Assembly: GCA_025361385.1 (NCBI GenBank)
Contig: JANYAJ010000378.1
Span: 1-11,418 of the forward strand
Direction: 5' to 3'
Length of the DNA stretch: 11,418 nucleotides
Source: Nitrospira sp.
Lineage (GTDB): Bacteria > Nitrospirota > Nitrospiria > Nitrospirales > Nitrospiraceae
The position numbers and the translations under genes are program-made. Numbering within the stretch: position 1 is the first letter of the stretch; each line of letters starts with the position of its first letter. The notes beneath the pieces are model-generated. The model was not told the DNA's origin. It worked only from the letters and a program-made list of their open reading frames with translations, and made no database searches. This document shows, piece by piece, positions 1 to 7,209 of this stretch.

Positions 1-763
1 GGAAGGGCGCATGACGCTCTGCAACATGTCGATTGAGGGAGGCGCGCGTGCCGGAATGGTCGCGCCGGATGAGAAGACCGTCGCCTATATCAAAGACCGT
101 CCATTGGCTCCGAAGGGCATGCTGTTCGAACAGGCAGTACAAGCCTGGCAGCACTTCAAGACCGATGCGGGTGCGGCGTACGATGTGACCGTCACGATGA
201 AGGCCGAGGATATCGCTCCGCAAGTCAGCTGGGGTACCAGCCCCGGGATGGTCACCGGCATCGATCAACGAGTACCAGACCCACGGACGATCACCGATGT
301 AAATCAGCGCCAGTCGACTGAGCGGGCGTTGGAATACATGGGCCTCATCCCGAACATGCCCATCACCGACATCAAGATCGATACGGTCTTCATCGGATCC
401 TGCACCAACTCACGCATCGAAGACCTCCGCCTTGCAGCCCAATTGGCCAGGGGGAAAAGCGTCGCCACGGGAGTCCGGGCGATGGTGGTGCCTGGCTCGG
501 GCCTCGTGAAACAACAGGCCGAACAGGAAGGGCTCGACCGTCTGTTCAAGGACGCGGGCTTCGAGTGGCGGGAAGCCGGTTGCAGTATGTGTCTGGCAAT
601 GAACGCCGACGTGCTTCAACCGGGAGAGCGCTGCGCCTCGACCAGCAATCGAAATTTCGAAGGACGCCAGGGAGCTGGCGGCCGCACCCATCTCGTCTCT
701 CCGGCCATGGCCGTCGCGGCCGCCGTCGAGGGACATTTCGTCGATATCCGAACCTGGAAATAG
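1..763 (+). CDS. leuC: 3-isopropylmalate dehydratase large subunit LeuC (5'-truncated by window)
   Basis: This is the C-terminal part of the large subunit of isopropylmalate isomerase, which converts 2-isopropylmalate to 3-isopropylmalate in leucine biosynthesis in the cytosol. The frame is open to the left edge, and the first visible residues ([18 protein letters not shown]) are an internal LeuC/aconitase motif, so the ATG at 11 is not the true start. The three Cys ligands of the [4Fe-4S] cluster are visible: GSCTNSR, with Cys encoded at 401-403, and GCSMC, with the first Cys at 581-583 and the second three codons later. The C-terminal NRNFEGR and [15 protein letters not shown] segments are also typical. 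About 253 residues are visible of the roughly 470 expected. leuD follows after 7 bases, as expected for subunits made together. The identification is secure. LeuC and homoaconitase-type paralogues look alike, but pairing with leuD favours LeuC. Confidence 0.96.
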   Translation, partial: EGRMTLCNMSIEGGARAGMVAPDEKTVAYIKDRPLAPKGMLFEQAVQAWQHFKTDAGAAYDVTVTMKAEDIAPQVSWGTSPGMVTGIDQRVPDPRTITDVNQRQSTERALEYMGLIPNMPITDIKIDTVFIGSCTNSRIEDLRLAAQLARGKSVATGVRAMVVPGSGLVKQQAEQEGLDRLFKDAGFEWREAGCSMCLAMNADVLQPGERCASTSNRNFEGRQGAGGRTHLVSPAMAVAAAVEGHFVDIRTWK

Positions 764-770
764 AGGACCT

Positions 771-1394
771 ATGCAAGCCTTTACCACCATGACAGGTCTG
801 GTCGCGCCGCTGGACCGCGTCAATGTCGATACCGATCAAATCATTCCAAAACAGTTTCTAAAGACCATCAAGCGGACCGGGCTCCGCGAAGGCCTCTTCT
901 ATGATTGGCGCAAACAGAAGGACGGGTCGCAGGATCCCGCATTCTTTTTGAATCAGCCGCGCTTCCAGGGCGCCACGATTCTCCTGACGCGCGATAACTT
1001 CGGCTGCGGATCGTCTCGTGAACATGCGCCCTGGGCGCTCCTCGATCAGGGCTTCCGTTGCGTCATCGCCTCGAGCTTTGCCGACATCTTCTACAATAAC
1101 TGCTTCCAAAACGGCATTCTGCCCATCGAATTGAAAGCCGACGAGGTCCTCGCCATGATGAAGGACGTCCTCTCGACGCCGGGGTACCAACTGACCGTGA
1201 ACCTGGGAAATCAGACGGTCACGACCCCGAACGGCACCACCTGCCGCTTCGACATCGATCCTTTCCGAAAAGATTGTTTGTATCGTGGCCTCGACGCCAT
1301 CGGGTTAACGTTGCAACATGAGACCGCCATCGCGGCCTACGAGACTCGACGGAAGGCCGAGGCGCCCTGGTTATTCGCCGACCTTCGTTCGTGA
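771..1394 (+). CDS. leuD: 3-isopropylmalate dehydratase small subunit LeuD
   Basis: The 207-residue small subunit pairs with LeuC to form isopropylmalate isomerase. It supplies the swivelling domain that recognises the substrate. The N-terminus contains the [14 protein letters not shown] segment (about residues 18-31), and [15 protein letters not shown] lies at about residues 76-90. Both are signatures of bacterial LeuD. The length matches the usual bacterial enzyme of about 200 residues. The ATG at 771 is preceded by an AGAGGA ribosome-binding site that overlaps the leuC stop codon (761-763), so translation of the two subunits is probably coupled. The next gene starts 16 bases after the leuD stop with its own strong ribosome-binding site. 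The call is secure. Confidence 0.96.
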   Translation: MQAFTTMTGLVAPLDRVNVDTDQIIPKQFLKTIKRTGLREGLFYDWRKQKDGSQDPAFFLNQPRFQGATILLTRDNFGCGSSREHAPWALLDQGFRCVIASSFADIFYNNCFQNGILPIELKADEVLAMMKDVLSTPGYQLTVNLGNQTVTTPNGTTCRFDIDPFRKDCLYRGLDAIGLTLQHETAIAAYETRRKAEAPWLFADLRS

Positions 1395-1410
1395 ACTGAG
1401 GAGATTGCCC

Positions 1411-1767
1411 ATGAAGCTCTGGCGCCCGAAACTCATGCTGATGATGTTCCTGTTTCTAGGGGCGGCCTATCTGCTCGTGGCCTTCAACTACAGCTATTCC
1501 GACGGGAATCGAGCCGGCTACATTCAGAAGTTTTCCCATAAGGGCTGGGTCTGCAAGACCCATGAAGGAGAGCTGGCCATGACCACGGTGCCGGGCGTGG
1601 CCCCGGTATTGTGGGACTTTTCAGTCTGGGATGAGAAGGTGGCGGCACAACTCGCGCAGGTGATGGGAAAACGATTGATCCTGCACTACAAAGAATATCG
1701 CTACCTCCCCACGACCTGTTTCGGAGAAACCGCCTATTTCGTCGATCGCGTGGAGCTACAAGAGTAA
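1411..1767 (+). CDS. small single-pass membrane protein, function unknown
   Basis: This 118-residue protein starts at the ATG at 1411, chosen because GAGGAG lies at 1398-1403 with 7 bases of spacing. A longer reading would run back into leuD. Residues about 8-26 form one hydrophobic segment after a basic N-terminus (MKLWRPK), so the protein is probably anchored in the inner membrane with the rest outside. The part after the membrane segment has the pattern GYIQKFSHKGWVCKTHEGEL (about residues 36-55), which I remember from small bacterial proteins with no assigned function. Cys48 and Cys103 could form a disulfide if the domain is periplasmic. It is probably transcribed with leuCD because of the short spacing, but nothing in it suggests a role in leucine synthesis. 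It ends 16 bases before the convergent corA stop codon. Confidence 0.8.
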   Translation: MKLWRPKLMLMMFLFLGAAYLLVAFNYSYSDGNRAGYIQKFSHKGWVCKTHEGELAMTTVPGVAPVLWDFSVWDEKVAAQLAQVMGKRLILHYKEYRYLPTTCFGETAYFVDRVELQE

Positions 1768-1783
1768 CGTTTGTTCGCGCGAC

Positions 1784-2839
1784 TCATATCCATCGCTTCT
1801 TTTTGAAGGCCACCAGCATGCCCACCCCCACCACAGCCATGACGCCCAACACGGCGGGATAGCCCCATTTCCATTGTAATTCCGGCATGTGCTCGAAATT
1901 CATCCCGTAGACCCCGACGATGAAGGTCAGCGGCATAAAGATCGTCGTAATAATCGTCAGCACCTTCATCACGGCGTTCAACCGATAGCTGATGCTCGAC
2001 AGATAGATATCCAGGCAGGCTGAGACCATTTCTCGAAGGGTCTCGATGGTGTCCACGATCTGAACCACGTGATCGTACACGTCGCGAAAGAATACCTTCG
2101 TCGGCTCCTGTAAGAGGGGACATTCCGATCTGGAGAGACCATTCATCGCTTCACGGAGCGGCCACACCGCCCGCCGTAAAAATAGCAATTGCCGTTTGAG
2201 GGCGTGAATTTGTTGCAACGTCTCCGGCTTCGGATCGCTGACCACCAGATCTTGCAGCGCTTCAATCTTCTCGCCTAGCGCCTCCAATACCGCGAAATAT
2301 TGATCGACAATCGCGTCGACCAGTGCATAGAGCAAATAATCGGCCCCGGATTGCCGCAGGCGTCCCTTCCCCCCACGAAGACGATCCCGCACCGGCTTAA
2401 AGACATCGGTGCCGTTTTCCTGGAAGGACAGCACAAAGTTCCGTCCGAGGACCAGACTCACCTGTTCGACGATGATATCCTGTCGATCGGTGACTGAGAG
2501 CATCTTCATCACGAGAAACAAGCAGGTTTCATAGTCATCGAGTTTTGGCCGTTGATCGGTGTTGGCAATATCTTCGAGGAGCAAGGAATGGAGCTGAAAC
2601 TGTTTCCCGAACGATTCCAGAACCTCCATCTTGTGGACGCCCCCGACATCCACCCAGGTGACGGACCCATCGGTCGGTGGCGCAAGCCCGTCGAGCGGAG
2701 GGTCTTGACGTTCGTCACAGCGAGTACCGGCATAATTGAAGGTCGCAATCGTGACCTTGCCGGTCTTGTTCTCGCCGATATGGACAAGGGTGCCTGGAGG
2801 AAGCCCCGTCTTTCTGGATCGTTTTGCGACTAACTTCAT
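1784..2839 (-). CDS. corA: CorA-family magnesium/cobalt transport protein
   Basis: A 351-residue CorA-type pentameric divalent-cation channel of the inner membrane. The large N-terminal cytosolic domain includes WVDVGG and the stretch around HSLLLEDIANTDQRPKLD. It is followed by a long helical region and two C-terminal membrane segments at about residues 291-311 and 326-345. The diagnostic YGMNFE sits between them, with GMN at about 312-314, and the protein ends in the basic tail KKKRWI. Length and layout are normal for CorA. I chose the ATG at 2837-2839, which has GAGG about 9 bases upstream. An in-frame GTG at 2852-2854 would add five residues (MRSLS) but has a poorly spaced ribosome-binding site. 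The gene is divergent from the phosphatase gene at 2979 and convergent with the small membrane protein gene. Mg2+ versus Co2+/Ni2+/Zn2+ preference cannot be read from the sequence. Confidence 0.93.
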   Translation of the reverse strand: MKLVAKRSRKTGLPPGTLVHIGENKTGKVTIATFNYAGTRCDERQDPPLDGLAPPTDGSVTWVDVGGVHKMEVLESFGKQFQLHSLLLEDIANTDQRPKLDDYETCLFLVMKMLSVTDRQDIIVEQVSLVLGRNFVLSFQENGTDVFKPVRDRLRGGKGRLRQSGADYLLYALVDAIVDQYFAVLEALGEKIEALQDLVVSDPKPETLQQIHALKRQLLFLRRAVWPLREAMNGLSRSECPLLQEPTKVFFRDVYDHVVQIVDTIETLREMVSACLDIYLSSISYRLNAVMKVLTIITTIFMPLTFIVGVYGMNFEHMPELQWKWGYPAVLGVMAVVGVGMLVAFKKKRWI

Positions 2840-2978
2840 CGAGAGAGACCTCACAAGACCCTCTGCTTGTACGCAGGTTCTCTCCGAGGGTCAAGGGGGT
2901 ACCCCGGCACTGTCTTTCCGCTTTTCCGATGCCGCAAGACCTGTTACTCTTTCCGTTCAACGTTGCGAGGCCTGGAAT
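2840..2978. promoter_or_regulatory. divergent intergenic region between corA and the phosphatase gene
   Basis: This 139-bp spacer must carry the promoters of both flanking genes. It contains an inverted repeat, GACCCTC (2857-2863) with GAGGGTC (2886-2892), and a perfect 10-bp palindrome GGGGTACCCC (2896-2905). Either could be an operator or part of the corA leader, because Mg2+ transporter leaders often fold, but neither resembles a family I can name. I found no convincing -35/-10 pair on either strand. Confidence 0.35.
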
Positions 2979-3794
2979 ATGGAACAAGAATTAGCCCTGT
3001 TGATCGAAGCGGTCCGGAAAGCCGGTGCAAAAGTCCTAGAATTAGTCAGGGATGGATTTGAAGTGCAGACGAAGCCGGACCGTTCGCCGGTCACGACGGT
3101 GGACCATGAGGTCAACCGCATCCTGCATGAGATGCAACGCCGGGAGTTTCCACAGGATGGATGGCTCTCGGAAGAATCCCCCGACGATCCGGCGCGACTC
3201 ACGCATCAACGCGTCTGGATTGTGGACCCCATCGACGGCACCAAGGCGTTGATCAATCGGCTTCCGGAGTTTACCATTTCTGCCGCACTGATCGAACGAG
3301 GCATCCCGATCGTCGGCGCGATCTTGAATCCCTCGACCGACGAGCTCTTCACCGCGGTGCGCGGTGGCGGTCTGTATCTGAACGGCTCACGCGTCGCCCT
3401 TTCGCCTCCTCGTGATTTCAATGCGGTCATCATGATCAGTGGGAAGGATTTCGGGACCGACCGATACTCGACGCTCGGCGACACGACGCGATGCCGCCCC
3501 ATCTACTCCATTGCCAATGCCATGGCCCTGGTGGCGGCAGGTCGCGTGCGAGCCGCGTTTACGGTCGAGCCCATGAACGAGTGGGACCTCGCGGCCGGAG
3601 CCCTCTTGATTGAAGAAGGCGGCGGCACCGTCAGCGATGCGGCCGGGAATCCTTTGATGTTCAATCAGCCAAAACCAACCCTTCGTGGCGTCATCGCTGT
3701 AACGGCCGCAGCCGACAAGGATCTGCGTGCGACGCTCCAGACCCAGGCTGCACAAGCCCGGTCGCAACCTGAGAGGAAGCCAACCGCTCCATGA
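2979..3794 (+). CDS. inositol monophosphatase family phosphatase (CysQ/3'(2'),5'-bisphosphate nucleotidase-like)
   Basis: A 271-residue metal-dependent phosphatase of the inositol-monophosphatase superfamily. All three metal-site motifs are present: SEES (residues 64-67), WIVDPIDGTKAL (about 80-91, the DPxDGT motif) and EWDLAAGALLIEEGGG (about 201-216, the WDxAAG motif). The KALINRLPEFT continuation fits CysQ-type enzymes, which hydrolyse 3'-phosphoadenosine 5'-phosphate from sulfate assimilation. Histidinol-phosphatase (HisN-like) or inositol-phosphatase activity cannot be excluded. The frame is open upstream to 2736, but that stretch runs into corA and has no family similarity. The ATG at 2979 has GCGAGG 8 bases upstream and begins the family N-terminus (MEQELALLIEAVRKAG). 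Its stop overlaps the start of the next gene (ATGA, 3791-3794), so the two are probably translationally coupled. Confidence 0.9.
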   Translation: MEQELALLIEAVRKAGAKVLELVRDGFEVQTKPDRSPVTTVDHEVNRILHEMQRREFPQDGWLSEESPDDPARLTHQRVWIVDPIDGTKALINRLPEFTISAALIERGIPIVGAILNPSTDELFTAVRGGGLYLNGSRVALSPPRDFNAVIMISGKDFGTDRYSTLGDTTRCRPIYSIANAMALVAAGRVRAAFTVEPMNEWDLAAGALLIEEGGGTVSDAAGNPLMFNQPKPTLRGVIAVTAAADKDLRATLQTQAAQARSQPERKPTAP

Positions 3795-4654
3795 CCATCG
3801 CCCTGCTGGGAACCGGACTCTTAGGTCGAGCCATCGCCGAACGACTCCAGTCCATCGGCCATTCCGTCACAGTCTACAATCGAACCGCAAGCAAAACACG
3901 TCCTCTCCAGGACTGCGGCATCGCCGTGGCCACGAGACCGGAACAGGCGATTGCCCAAGCCGACTGTGTCATCCTCATGCTGGCCGATGCGGCGGCGATT
4001 CGTGCCGTCCTGCTGACACCATCCTCATTGGCGGTTCTCCGCGGCAAAACCGTCATCCAGATGGGAACCATCGCTCAGGAGGAAAGCTTGACCTTGCAGG
4101 CCGAGATCGAACAAGTCGGCGGATTGTATTGCGAAGCGCCGGTGCTAGGAAGTCTTACCGAGGCAAAAGCCGGAACGCTCTTCGTGATGGTCGGCGGAAC
4201 CGAAGATCAGTTTTCCCAATGGCTTCCGCTGTTTCGGGCTCTGAGCCGAGAGCCTCGCTTGGTCGGCCCTGTCGGGAAGGCCGCAATCCTAAAGCTCGCA
4301 CTCAATCAGTTGATTGCGGCGGAAATATCGGCCTTCGCCCTAAGCCTTGGACTCGTCCAACGGGCTGGTATTCCCGTAGACACCTTCATGGCGATCTTGC
4401 GGGAAAGCGCCCTGTTCGCTCCGACATTCGAAAAGAAACTGCCACGACTCCTGACGCGAGACTATCAGCATCCAAACTTTTCCACGCACCATCTCATGAA
4501 GGATGTGGAACTCTTCCTGAAGGAAGCCGCTGGTTATGGTTTGATCACGAGTACGGTGGAGGGGATCAGGCCGGTGCTGGAGCAGACGATTGCGCTGGGA
4601 CTAGGCGAGGCTGACTACGCATCGATCTATGAAACGGTCAACCCAAAAACATAG
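3791..4654 (+). CDS. NAD(P)-dependent oxidoreductase, beta-hydroxyacid dehydrogenase family
   Basis: A 287-residue protein of the 3-hydroxyisobutyrate / tartronate-semialdehyde / glyoxylate-succinate-semialdehyde reductase family. The N-terminal Rossmann fold has LLGTGLLGRAIAERL (GxGxxG at residues 7-12), followed by VYNRT (about 28-32). The Asn-Arg after the second strand suggests NADPH preference. EAPVLGSLTEAKAGTL (about 115-130) corresponds to the substrate-binding DAPVSGG segment, with the usual SGG changed to LGS. GPVGKAAILKLALNQ (159-173) contains the expected catalytic lysine, K168, and N172 of the KxxxN motif. The C-terminal helical domain (YASIYETV) is typical. It overlaps the phosphatase gene by 4 bases, so the pair is co-expressed. 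The substrate is not determinable; a short-chain semialdehyde is a reasonable guess. Its TAG stop is shared with the first base of the repeat element that follows. Confidence 0.9.
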   Translation: MTIALLGTGLLGRAIAERLQSIGHSVTVYNRTASKTRPLQDCGIAVATRPEQAIAQADCVILMLADAAAIRAVLLTPSSLAVLRGKTVIQMGTIAQEESLTLQAEIEQVGGLYCEAPVLGSLTEAKAGTLFVMVGGTEDQFSQWLPLFRALSREPRLVGPVGKAAILKLALNQLIAAEISAFALSLGLVQRAGIPVDTFMAILRESALFAPTFEKKLPRLLTRDYQHPNFSTHHLMKDVELFLKEAAGYGLITSTVEGIRPVLEQTIALGLGEADYASIYETVNPKT

Positions 4655-4783
4655 CAGGATGCTGAAAAAGTCGGCCAGCTGGAAAACGCTGAACGATGAG
4701 TGATGAACGAAAAGCGATGTTCCTTCAGCGTTCAATGACTCGCTCGCTGCGGCCTTGCTGAACGAACTTTTTGAGCATCCTGC
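4654..4783 (+). repeat. 130-bp imperfect palindromic repeat, copy 1
   Basis: The element begins GCAGGATGCTGAAAAAGT (4654-4671) and ends with its near-perfect reverse complement (4766-4783), with a single G-G mismatch at 4664/4773. An inner stem is formed by AACGCTGAA (4685-4693) and TTCAGCGTT (4724-4732). A diverged copy in opposite orientation lies at 8310-8446. The two share about 90% of bases, and copy 1 lacks a 7-base segment present in copy 2. There is no open reading frame or transposase, so this is a non-autonomous, hairpin-forming repeat (MITE/REP-like). Its first G is the last base of the TAG stop of the preceding gene. It fills the gap between two convergent genes and may terminate transcription or stabilise 3' ends, but no clear U-tract follows. 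Confidence 0.9.
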
Positions 4784-4829
4784 CTACTGCTGTCTTATGA
4801 CTGGTGAGGTCGGGAGTCTAGCTGTTCTC

Positions 4830-5300
4830 TTACGGTGCAGGAGGCGTATCACTCAAGCTTGTTCGCGAATCTTTTTTGCTGAGATGGAACGTCCCGCCTT
4901 TTTGAGTCGGCGCATAGTCGGTGCCGATTCGGCTATACCACCAGTTGCCCTCGCCTTCTGAAAAGTCCGGCGAGAACTCCACCGTAAATCCCCCGTCTCG
5001 GTCATTCTCCTTCTGCAACCACATGCCGTGCCAAGTATGACCGACGAGCGTCTGGGTCTCGAATCGCCCATCCTTCCAATCATAGCGACCATTGCCCTGC
5101 TCATCCAATATCAACCGGACAGCCGCTCCGTCGACATATTCCCATTCACCGGCGAGGACATGGCGGTCTTCGGACTGAGCAGCCGTCGATGACGGCAGGG
5201 CATCTACGGACAGAGCCCGATGCACAGCCGGTGTATCGCAGCCTGCGGTGAATACCATACTGGCAAGAAAGAGCGGGGTAATGATGTGTTGTGACCGCAT
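4830..5300 (-). CDS. putative lipoprotein, function unknown
   Basis: This 156-residue protein has a lipoprotein signal peptide: MRSQHI, a hydrophobic stretch (about residues 7-18), and the lipobox FTAGC with Cys21 as the lipidated residue. The mature part is mostly polar with many Trp, Gly and Asp residues: LAGEWEYVDG, GNGRYDWKDGRFET, HTWHGMW, GNWWYSRIG. This pattern suggests a small beta-rich (lipocalin- or barrel-like) fold facing the periplasm or held at the outer membrane. I do not recognise a named family. The ATG at 5298-5300 is chosen because GAGGAAAG precedes it by about 7 bases and it starts the signal peptide. A longer in-frame reading to 5381 has no such support. The gene lies 104 bases downstream of the aminotransferase on the same strand and is convergent with the reductase gene across repeat copy 1. 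Confidence 0.8.
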   Translation of the reverse strand: MRSQHIITPLFLASMVFTAGCDTPAVHRALSVDALPSSTAAQSEDRHVLAGEWEYVDGAAVRLILDEQGNGRYDWKDGRFETQTLVGHTWHGMWLQKENDRDGGFTVEFSPDFSEGEGNWWYSRIGTDYAPTQKGGTFHLSKKDSRTSLSDTPPAP

Positions 5301-5404
5301 GTTGTCGCTTTCCTCGAATCGCGTATTCCTACTTACCATGTGGCAAGGAGGCAAACAAGCGATCGAGCAAAATAGTTCCAAGTTACAAATCCGGGAACCA
5401 GTTC

Positions 5405-6565
5405 TTACCCAAGCTTCGCGATCCTGCTGCAGGCCTCGTCAATGTCCGCATCGGTCTTGGCATAGCTGAAGCGAAGAAACTGCTTTCCCTCAGCCCCGGA
5501 AAAGAAGGCTTCTCCAGGCACACCAGCCAAGCCGATTCTGTCCAAGAGATACATCGCCCGGTCCTTACCGGTGATGCCTGGCAAGCGAGACGCATCGGCC
5601 AGCACATAGTAGGCACCCTGCGGAATCGAGGGCGTCAGACCAGCCTTGGCCAAGGCTGGGCAAAAACGATCTCGCTTTCGTTGATAGTCGCGTGCCTGGT
5701 CGCGATAGAACGAGTCCGGAAGTTCCTGGATGCCGACTGCAACTCCCGCCTGCAACGGTGTTGGGGCGCAGACGTATAACAAATCGTTCATGGCTCCGAT
5801 GGCCTGAGCCCACCGCGCGGCCGCAACACTGTATCCAATGCGCCAGCCAGTAATGCTGAACGTTTTTGAGTACCCGCCAATGGTAATCGTTCGGTCGGCC
5901 ATCCCCGGCAATGTGGCGAGGCTCACATGGGTACGACCGTCATACAAAAAGTACTCGTAGATTTCGTCGGTGAACACGAACAGATCGTGCCGTTGAACAA
6001 TCGCGGCAATACTTTCCATTTCTTGCCGGCTGAACACTTTGCCTGAAGGATTGCCCGGCGAGTTCACGATGATCGCCTTGGTCCGAGGGGTGATCGCGCG
6101 CTCGACCTCGGCCACGGAAAACGTCCAGTCGGGCGCCTGCATCTTCACCATCACGGGAACGGCCTCAACCGCCAGCAGCGCGCTGATGTGATACTGATAG
6201 TAGGGCTCGAACAGGATGACTTCGTCGCCGGGATTGAGCAACGCCAAGCAGGCAGAATGAAAGGCCCCTGTGGCTCCCGCGCTGACCGTAATGTCCGTTT
6301 CCGGATCGGCCACGATGCCGTTGTACTGCGCCAACTTCTTGGCGATCGCCTGTCGCAATTCGGGCAATCCGTCGAATCGCGAGTACACATTCTTCCCGCG
6401 TTCCATGGCCTGCGCTGCCGCTCGAATCACCACCGGTGGCGCCGGCGTGTCGCAGACCCCCTGCGCCATATTCAGGCCGTTCGCCTGCACGCAGGCTTGG
6501 GTCATCGCTCGAATTTCCGAATGGGCTAATATGGCCATTCGTTGGTTGATGTGCCGTCTCATCAT
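5405..6565 (-). CDS. class I/II pyridoxal-phosphate-dependent aminotransferase
   Basis: A 386-residue fold-type I aminotransferase of the aspartate-aminotransferase superfamily. Visible PLP-site elements are SAGATGAF (about 95-102, phosphate-binding loop), NSPGNPSG (168-175, with N168 contacting the ring), TDEIYEYF (199-206, with D200 pairing with the pyridine nitrogen), and GGYSKTFSITGWRIGY (230-245), in which K234 forms the Schiff base. R365 (FLRFSYAKT) is the expected carboxylate-binding arginine. The N-terminal ANGLNMAQGVCDTPAPP segment (about 28-44) and YSRFDGLPELRQAIA (about 61-75) are typical of the kynurenine/aspartate/methionine aminotransferase branches, so the amino donor cannot be fixed. 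The tandem ATGATG start at 6560-6565 has TAGGAG about 7 bases upstream. It is cytosolic, divergent from the PilZ gene, and may share a transcript with the lipoprotein gene downstream. Confidence 0.92.
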   Translation of the reverse strand: MMRRHINQRMAILAHSEIRAMTQACVQANGLNMAQGVCDTPAPPVVIRAAAQAMERGKNVYSRFDGLPELRQAIAKKLAQYNGIVADPETDITVSAGATGAFHSACLALLNPGDEVILFEPYYQYHISALLAVEAVPVMVKMQAPDWTFSVAEVERAITPRTKAIIVNSPGNPSGKVFSRQEMESIAAIVQRHDLFVFTDEIYEYFLYDGRTHVSLATLPGMADRTITIGGYSKTFSITGWRIGYSVAAARWAQAIGAMNDLLYVCAPTPLQAGVAVGIQELPDSFYRDQARDYQRKRDRFCPALAKAGLTPSIPQGAYYVLADASRLPGITGKDRAMYLLDRIGLAGVPGEAFFSGAEGKQFLRFSYAKTDADIDEACSRIAKLG

Positions 6566-6840
6566 AGCCTTTCTCCTAAGTCAAAGAATCTCACTTGTCG
6601 CAGAGGGGTTCCAGGCAGGTCAAGTGCATTTTCTTCGCAGCATATACATAGCGATGGGGGTACGACAGAAAGTCGAATGTATCGGGTACTTGTGACACTA
6701 ATTGGATATACTACGTTCACGGTGCGGCCCCCCTTCCGAGTTACTCCCCCTGAGGAAGGCAGGGCGACAATCAATCCGGTAAAATTATCTCATAGTCGAA
6801 GCAACCATGTTCCCGTTACTTGAGAAAAAGGACGTGTTCC
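6566..6840. promoter_or_regulatory. divergent intergenic region between the aminotransferase and PilZ genes
   Basis: This 275-bp spacer contains no convincing gene. A TATACT hexamer at 6707-6712 on the + strand fits a -10 box but has no good -35 at normal spacing. CCTTCC (6733-6738) and GGAAGG (6754-6759) in the C-rich/G-rich stretch after it can form a 6-bp stem with a loop of about 15 bases. AAAAAGGAC at 6825-6833 is the ribosome-binding site that decides the GTG start of the PilZ gene at 6841. Short open frames here carry no recognisable protein. Confidence 0.4.
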
Positions 6841-7209
6841 GTGGCCACGCAGGACCCCAGATCAGGACGAGCTACAATCTCCGACCACGAAGCCGCAATG
6901 GCGGAACGCCGAGGCCGCCGTCTTAATCTGAGTTGCCGTCTGTTCTTTTTTGGAGAAGATGACTTTGAAGGGGAAGCGACGATCATCGATCTCTCCACAG
7001 GGGGCTGTCAGGCGACCTCACTGACCGAAGTACAGGTTGGCACGACGCTCCGCCTGTCCCTCTTCCTGCAAGATCAGGAATGGCCTGTGCGCATCGACGA
7101 AGCCCTGGTCCGGTGGGTAAAGGGCTCAGCCTTCGGTCTCGAATTTACAGAAATCCGATCGGCCCAACGAGAGCGCGTCCGTGCCTTGATCATGAAAGCC
7201 AAGCTCTAA
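6841..7209 (+). CDS. PilZ-domain protein (probable cyclic-di-GMP receptor)
   Basis: This 122-residue protein consists mainly of one PilZ domain. The cyclic-di-GMP-binding motifs are present in order: the arginine motif in ERRGRRLNL (RxxxR at about residues 23-27) and DLSTGG (50-55, the D/NxSxxG motif), followed by a beta-barrel pattern through GLEFTEI (about 99-105). It probably binds cyclic-di-GMP and acts as a free-standing adaptor, since no output domain is attached and there is no signal peptide. The target is not visible from its neighbours. The GTG at 6841 is preferred because AAGGA precedes it by 8 bases. A TTG at 6820 or the ATG at 6898 are alternatives, and the latter would still keep the arginine motif. 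GCTCT/AGAGC (7203-7207, 7211-7215) makes a tiny hairpin over the stop codon. Confidence 0.88.
   Translation: MATQDPRSGRATISDHEAAMAERRGRRLNLSCRLFFFGEDDFEGEATIIDLSTGGCQATSLTEVQVGTTLRLSLFLQDQEWPVRIDEALVRWVKGSAFGLEFTEIRSAQRERVRALIMKAKL

Noticed and set aside
2736..2978. N-terminal extension of the phosphatase gene (open frame back to 2736)
   Set aside because: It overlaps the 5' end of corA on the other strand, has no family similarity, and the ATG at 2979 has a good ribosome-binding site and begins the family N-terminus.
3727..4614. A long + strand frame of 295 codons overlapping the reductase gene in another phase
   Set aside because: It is rich in Arg, Ser and Pro, lacks any domain, and lies over a reductase gene with full motifs. 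It is a shadow of GC-rich coding DNA.
4654..4783. Repeat copies considered as CRISPR repeats
   Set aside because: There are only two copies, about 3.5 kb apart and in opposite orientation, and the unit is itself a 130-bp palindrome, so there is no repeat-spacer array.
4765..4783. Repeat arm with a T-run as an intrinsic terminator
   Set aside because: The T-run lies inside the stem, not after it, so it does not have the layout of a standard rho-independent terminator.
4652..4786. TA target-site duplication flanking repeat copy 1 (as for IS630/mariner-type MITEs)
   Set aside because: TA precedes the left end and CTA follows the right end, but the match needs an extra base, and copy 2 has CT on one side and TA on the other, so no consistent duplication can be claimed.
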